64,000 bases of DNA from Sanderia malayensis (Eukaryota > Cnidaria > Scyphozoa > Semaeostomeae > Pelagiidae). The translations under genes were made by a program, and so were the position numbers. This document shows positions 59,660 through 64,000 of the stretch, piece by piece. The stretch covers positions 248,001-312,000 of the forward strand of contig RQOL01000833.1 of assembly GCA_013076295.1 (NCBI GenBank), read 5' to 3'. Position 1 is the stretch's first letter. Each line of letters opens with the position of its first letter. The notes under the pieces were generated by a model. The model was given only the letters and a program-made list of their open reading frames with translations, searched no databases and was not told the DNA's origin.

Positions 59660-59701
59660 GACGGGCTGGGGCGAACGAGCGAAGCGAGTGATGGCCCCTA
59701 G
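59660..59701 (+). other. Helitron 4 3' terminal hairpin and CTAG end
   Basis: GGGGCGAACGAGCGAAGCGA, then GTGATGGCCC and CTAG. The outer stem is GGGGC/GCCCC. An inner CGAGCGAAGCGAG palindrome resembles the CGAGCGCAGCGAG of the array units. T follows at 59702. Confidence 0.8.
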
Positions 59702-60834
59702 TATAAAATAAAAATGCGGTTGTTGCGGCTTGGCATTATGTGCAAGTACTGGCCGTAGATAGAAAAAGTAGCCACAAAGTTCCCGGAGCTGGCCTACCTT
59801 TTGAATTCTGATAAAGCTTTTTCTGTGACGCATGGAAAGGCTCACTCTTTAGATTGTCAGGTATATACTTTCATACTGGCATCGTATTCAGATCCTGGTT
59901 GTTTGTTATTTTTCTAATACTGCAAGTGTGTGAAGAATTTGCTTTATTGTTTAGATGATGTGGAATGGAGTTTACCAGAAGTCAGCTGCCATGTCTACAG
60001 GAGAAAGCATGGAACAACTTTTTTCTTCTCTTGTCAAATGTGGAATCACAAGTAAAATGATGAATGCAGCAAGTAATGAAAAATCTTTTGGACAGATATT
60101 AATAAACTTCAAATGTAATTTTTTAGATCGTAGTAACATGCTGAGAGAAAGAACCAGTTATCCCTATATGGAATAACAGAAAAATTGAAACTCTTTCTAT
60201 CACCCTGAGGGATCAGTATTTGAAGGTACTGCTTTTGCTCAAGTGTAACACTTTGCTAATGTCATACTGTGTTATTTTATAGTATCATTTCTACACGTTT
60301 TTCATATTTTCATACTGCAAAATTATGAAGAAGTTTACGGGCGAGAAAGCTGTACATCTGCATGGAAAAGTCATTTCAGACTGCACAATTGATAAATGGG
60401 AAGCCCAATTGAGAACAAATGCTCAATGTATGTTTTTTTCAGTTCAACTTTGGTAAAAAGCATCAAGTTTGACAATTTCCACTTTCTGTAATGTGATGTC
60501 TCATTTATCTTAGGTTCTTTGGGGAGAAATACTTCTCCGATTATATCGGGTCAACTTGAAGAGTATTTCAAGTTGACTCAGGAGTATGAAACCTGCAAAG
60601 TCCTTGAGGTGCTTGCAAATTCAACTGACAAAGCTGAAAGTATAGTAATTGGTGAGCTTTATGTGATAGTCTAATTCAAATTTCGGTTTTTTCAATTGCT
60701 AACCATAACTTTGGTGTCTTTATTACTTATGATAGGCCAAGAAGAAGTTTTTGAAGCTGCTTCAAAGATCCGAAAAGACATGAAACAGAAAAAGATTGAG
60801 AAACTCTACAATCGTCCACATAAATTGTGAGACT

Positions 60835-61640
60835 GCCTTTGTCTTTCCCCTCCCCCAAACAATCAATGTTGGTTAGGTGTTGTTTCTCAGCTTCTTTGAG
60901 GATATGATGAGGTTTTCTTTCCACAATAATGACAACATTGCATAGTCAGGGGAAGGGAGTGCTGGGGAATCATTTTTCGTGCAAACATTTGCCAAAAAAC
61001 GTACTGCTATCTTGTATTTTTGCGAGTCTCAATGTATTTTGTGAAGGATTGTCCTACAAATTTTTTACACTTAGAATTTTTTTCAACTTGCATCCTCGTT
61101 ATTTGCCATTTTAGTCATGCCTTGTCAATGGGATAGTATTACAGAGTGACTAACTGATGTTATAGTTTGGAATATTGAAATTTAATTGTTTATAGGGAGT
61201 CCTGGGACGTGTTTGGGGGGAATTTTGGGGTATACGCGGAATGTGAAGATTTTGTTGCATGCGCCAAAGCTTACAAGTTGCTCAATGGTGACTAATCCTT
61301 GGGAACGAGGAACTGAAGTTACTTTCATACTGCTTAGTTGGAATGGCATATACAAATCAATTACTGTGGCGTCTACAATTTTTATCAAAACACATAATGA
61401 AGCCCAATATAAGAGTTACTTACCAATTCCTGTTGTTTCCAATATTTTTGCATTATCTTTTGTCATTGACCTTGAAAAAAAAGAGAAAAAACGCATGCTT
61501 TCAGGACCTCAATTATGCACCTGAATTTTAGATAATCAATTGAACGGTTTGCTACTTCCTTAATGTGCATATTGCACTTAGCAACAAGTGTGAACATATT
61601 ATTAGTATAGGGCTTTCTTAAATGTTACAGAATCGTACAT
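60835..61640. other. No gene recognised
   Basis: Between the last KDZ-3 exon and the Tc1-type gene. A plus-strand open segment at 61186-61524 has no motif I recognise. No matching ends for either neighbour were found. Confidence 0.45.
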
Positions 61641-61646
61641 AGGAAC

Positions 61647-62757
61647 ATGAAGCCCAAGTGCAAACTTAACCGAGTTCCACTGGCTGTTTCAATTCACTGG
61701 CGCTATCTTCACCAAGATCAAAATAAAACATGGAGGGAAATTTCAGGTGTCAAAAAATATGGAAAATATTCCAAGGCAACAATTTGTAGACATATGAAAC
61801 GACCAATCGAGGACACAACTATTGACAAAAGAAAAAAATAACAAAGGTCGCCCCCCGAAACTTACTGTTCGAGACAAACGTAATATTCTGCGACAGGTCG
61901 AAATTTTACGAAGAGACTATGGGTATTTCACAACAAAGAGACTGAAAGTGTTTGCTGGTGTGTCACCAGATATTTCGGATGAAACAGTGAGGCGCGTGTT
62001 GAGAAAAGCTGGATTTAAGTATTCCCATTCAAGGAAGAAGGGAGTTTTGAGTCGAAAAGATCTCAAAGTTAGATACGAATTTGCTAAAAAGGTTCGCAGG
62101 TCATTGACACCGTCCGTTTGGACGGATCATGTAGCGTTCTATTTAGATGGAGTTGGTTTTACGCACAAAGTAAATCCCCACGATCAGTCTTTGGCACCAA
62201 GAACAATGTCGTGGCGTAAACCTTCCGATGGTCTCAGTTACAATCAAACTGCAAAGGGTTCCCACGCAGGGAGTGGTGGTAGAACGGCAAATTTTTTAGT
62301 TGCAATTGCCTATAAAAGGGGTGTGTTTTTAGCTGAACAATACGAAGGGCAGTTGAATGGGCAAAAGTTCGCTGACTTTATTAGAGAACAGTTCCCTTCA
62401 CTTTTTGAGCGTAGCTGCAACGTAAAAGGCAAACTTTTCTTGCAAGATGGTGACCCTTCCCAGAACAGCCGAAAGGCACAACAAGCCATGTGTGATGTCG
62501 GGGCAAGAAAGTTTACGATCCCAGCTCGCAGTCCTGACCTCAATCCGATCGAAAATGTTTTCCACAACGTTAAGTCAAAACTGCGAGAAGATGCATTTAC
62601 CAACAGAATAACGCACGAGACGTACTCGCAATTTTGTGAAAGAGCTAAACAGACACTATTGAGTTATTCCCCCGAAATTATTGATAAAACAATTGCATCT
62701 ATGGATAAACGTATTGATATGGTAAAGAAGGCAAAAGGCCAGCGAATTAAGTATTAA
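61647..62757 (+). pseudogene. IS630/Tc1-mariner-type transposase with one frameshift
   Basis: ATG 61647 (MKPKCKLNRVPLAVSIHWRY) opens a helix-turn-helix part (TWREISGVKKYGKYSKATIC). At an A-run near 61835 the frame shifts by one and continues from KNNKGRPPKLTVRDKRNI to the stop at 62755. A second helix-turn-helix (ISDETVRRVLRKAGFKY) precedes the DDE domain: Asp in FYLDGVGF, Asp in LQDGDPSQN, Glu in SPDLNPIENVFHNVK. Length, about 370 residues, is normal for the family and all catalytic residues remain. The homopolymer shift could also be a sequencing error, in which case the gene is intact. Flanking TIRs were not identified. Confidence 0.8.
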
Positions 62758-62808
62758 GGTGTCATGACGATGAATAATTTATAGGTGAGGCATATTTTCT
62801 TTATTCCT

Positions 62809-63043
62809 GCGTGTTACCGACGTGTTACCGACGAGTTACCATACGAGTTACCATTATCTATATAGGCTTCAGACCGTGGTTGACGTGTTACCACGAGTTA
62901 CCACAGAGTCCATAAAAGTAAGGAAGAGATAAGTTTTTTTAAAAACGATGGTAACTCGTGGTAACACGTCAATCTCTGGTGTGAAGCCTATATAGAAAAT
63001 GATAACTCGTATGGTAACTCGTCGGTAACACGTTGGTAACGCG
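62809..63043. repeat. Foldback with about 95-bp arms built of GTTACC iterations
   Basis: The left arm (62809-62903) carries CGTGTTACCGACGTGTTACC and then CGAGTTACCATACGAGTTAC. The right arm (about 62946-63043) is its inverted copy at roughly 90% identity. The loop is about 42 bases. Each arm has five or six GTTACC words at about 10-14-base spacing, plus the shared CTATATAGGCTTCA. It lies between the Tc1-type gene and the convergent SF3-helicase gene. Confidence 0.85.
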
Positions 63044-63126
63044 TTGGAGACAATGCAAGAAACATTAAATGCAGAACATTACATCCTGCAAACTTTCAGT
63101 CCCATAATGTTTTAAAGTCAGTTTTC

Positions 63127-64000
63127 TTATAACAGAACAAGTTTTGCAAAACAAGCACCACATGGTGCTATTCTTTTCTGATTTTCCTCCTCAAAAACAT
63201 GCTTGAAATGCACCAACCTCCACCGACTGTTCATCATGTCTGTTTCACGCTCGTCTTCCGCGTTGAAGGGTCCTCGGTAAACAATGGGAGACTTTCCTGT
63301 TGCGAATATAGGGACATCAGACTGAATGACTACATCTGATGTGAAGTGATTCTTTGGAGCTGGCAGCTTCACTGTCTCACCTTCAAGAAGCAGTAGCAAG
63401 TCTTTCCACGTAATGACCTCCTTGCTGAATCGGAAGTCTTGCAACAATATCACCTCTGCTTTGTCAGCACCCACCCAGGCGTATTTGTCATTTGCTGGGT
63501 TGTCAAAAAGGCCTTCTCCAAATATATTCTTTAGGGGCTTCAACATGAATGTTTTGGCGCAATTTGACCGGCCATATATCATGAGGTTACGGAATTTTCC
63601 TCTCCCCAATACCAAAAGATCTCGAATGTATTTGGCAAACACAGCTGGATCTATTCCATTCAAGGTTAAAACCTCCAGGGCGCATTCCATCCAGCTCCCA
63701 TGACATTCACGAAGGCAGCCATTTTTTGCAGCATCTCGCACCTTATCAATTCTGCTAACTTGGCGCAGAGCTAAACCACTTGATGCAGTCTTTAAAAGCC
63801 AAGACTTGCTGATAAGCTCATCTAACGTTTTCTGAGCACGGGAAAACAAGAAAATCGCCAAATCGCATTCACCTTCTTGCTTACGCGAATCTGCTTTTGC
63901 AAATAGCTCCTGTAGATTGTGAATGTTGTTTTCGACAACATAATCACAAACTTCAAGATTGCTAAGGCGCCTCTTGATTTTGCTGCTTGTGCATTTCTGC
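63127..64000 (-). CDS. SF3-helicase protein (parvovirus NS1/Rep-like), 5' part outside the window
   Basis: The minus-strand frame is open from the right edge to the stop at 63127, with no start inside. About 290 residues are visible. The SF3 helicase motifs are Walker A YGRSNCAKTFM, Walker B VILLQDFRF and motif C PIFATGKSPI, followed by DERETDMMNSRW. The fold and order match NS1/Rep-type helicases. The Walker A Gly before Lys is Ala here (NCAKT), which could weaken ATP binding. No capsid gene or HUH domain is in view. The nuclease part, if any, would lie beyond the window. It could be an endogenised viral gene or part of a mobile element using a Rep-like helicase. Sequence alone does not decide. 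Confidence 0.7.
   Translation of the reverse strand, partial: QKCTSSKIKRRLSNLEVCDYVVENNIHNLQELFAKADSRKQEGECDLAIFLFSRAQKTLDELISKSWLLKTASSGLALRQVSRIDKVRDAAKNGCLRECHGSWMECALEVLTLNGIDPAVFAKYIRDLLVLGRGKFRNLMIYGRSNCAKTFMLKPLKNIFGEGLFDNPANDKYAWVGADKAEVILLQDFRFSKEVITWKDLLLLLEGETVKLPAPKNHFTSDVVIQSDVPIFATGKSPIVYRGPFNAEDERETDMMNSRWRLVHFKHVFEEENQKRIAPCGACFAKLVLL

Larger units (their letters stand above)
42448..59701 (+). mobile_element. Helitron 4: 17,254-bp insertion with Helitron ends, carrying Rep/helicase gene
   Basis: The 5' end is TCTAATATTACTATTCTG at 42448, preceded by A. The 3' end is the hairpin GGGGCGAACG...GGCCC then CTAG (59698-59701), followed by T. Ends, body (42470-43250, with CCGAAACGGCGAACCGTGTA) and array match Helitrons 1-3. 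KDZ-3 closes in frame across the A|T site. The Rep/helicase gene lies in the expected orientation. The array is broken: units at 43640-44124 stop at TTTCTTGATAATA and resume at 58748 with GATAGACAGGCG, so 44125-58747 may be a later gain inside an originally small copy. I saw no TC or CTAG ends at those inner borders. Confidence 0.7.
42262..60832 (+). pseudogene. KDZ-3 transposase gene, split by the 17-kb Helitron
   Basis: Exon parts: 42262-42447 (YWQAARS, LDETWL, IALKAVNMFAGEQYG) continues in frame at 59702-59860 (IMCKYWP, FSVTHGKAHSLDCQ, donor GTATAT). Later exons are 59955 to about 60115 (GESMEQLFSSL...ITSKMMNAAS), about 60329-60427, 60514-60651 (GQLEEYFKLTQEYE) and about 60737-60830 (GQEEVFEAASKI). 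These match KDZ-1 and KDZ-2. The distance from Leu-x-Lys to Cys-Lys-Tyr is 22 residues in both KDZ-2 and the joined KDZ-3. Two in-frame stops (TAA near 42418, TAG near 59757) show the copy is dead. N-terminal exons upstream of 42262 were not found. Confidence 0.8.

Overview
This window is repeat-dense, AT-rich eukaryotic DNA with GT-AG introns. It looks like the genome of a marine invertebrate, most plausibly a cnidarian. That guess rests on the mix of elements (KDZ, Academ-like, ISL2EU, Penelope-like, Harbinger, CR1/L2-like LINEs and Helitrons with GC-rich internal arrays). No lineage-specific host gene proves it. I saw no rRNA, tRNA, CRISPR or bacterial operon.

The window is built as nested transposons. 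Three KDZ (Kyakuja-Dileera-Zisupton) transposase genes form the base layer: KDZ-1 on the minus strand (about 21070 down to 7300), KDZ-2 on the plus strand (about 26598 to 40640) and KDZ-3 on the plus strand (about 42262 to 60832). KDZ-1 is split by a 9,285-bp Academ-like element (7899-17183, ~310-bp TIRs, TAA target duplication), which is itself split by a LINE (8707-11896). KDZ-2 is split by two Helitrons (26759-29128, 34082-35225), a second Academ-like relic with its own inverted repeats (about 30595-33065) and a complete ISL2EU element (36057-40407, AT target duplication). KDZ-3 is split by a 17,254-bp insertion with Helitron ends (42448-59701). That insertion holds a degenerate Rep/helicase gene, a second LINE, an exon-like tandem array and a two-exon gene fragment. 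Removing the Academ-like element from KDZ-1, or the large Helitron from KDZ-3, restores the KDZ reading frame exactly. This fixes the element ends independently of any database.

Other regions: 1-1090 holds a broken THAP-type gene. 1589-4307 is a five-exon gene of unknown function whose stop codon was displaced by a Helitron. 22290-24450 holds an inverted KDZ fragment and two divergent Penelope-like pieces. 24718-26335 is a decayed HARBI1-like gene. 61647-62757 is an IS630/Tc1-type transposase with one frameshift. 62809-63043 is a foldback made of GTTACC iterations. 63127-64000 is the 3' part of an SF3-helicase gene (parvovirus NS1/Rep-like) running off the window.

The best candidates for something new are three. 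First, the large TIR element whose ~1,580-residue protein has an XPG/FEN1-like nuclease core (Academ-like). Second, the 17-kb Helitron-bounded insertion. Third, the Helitron arrays, whose units resemble the Helitron 3' terminal hairpin. The most intact element is ISL2EU, with both ORFs open and matched ends.
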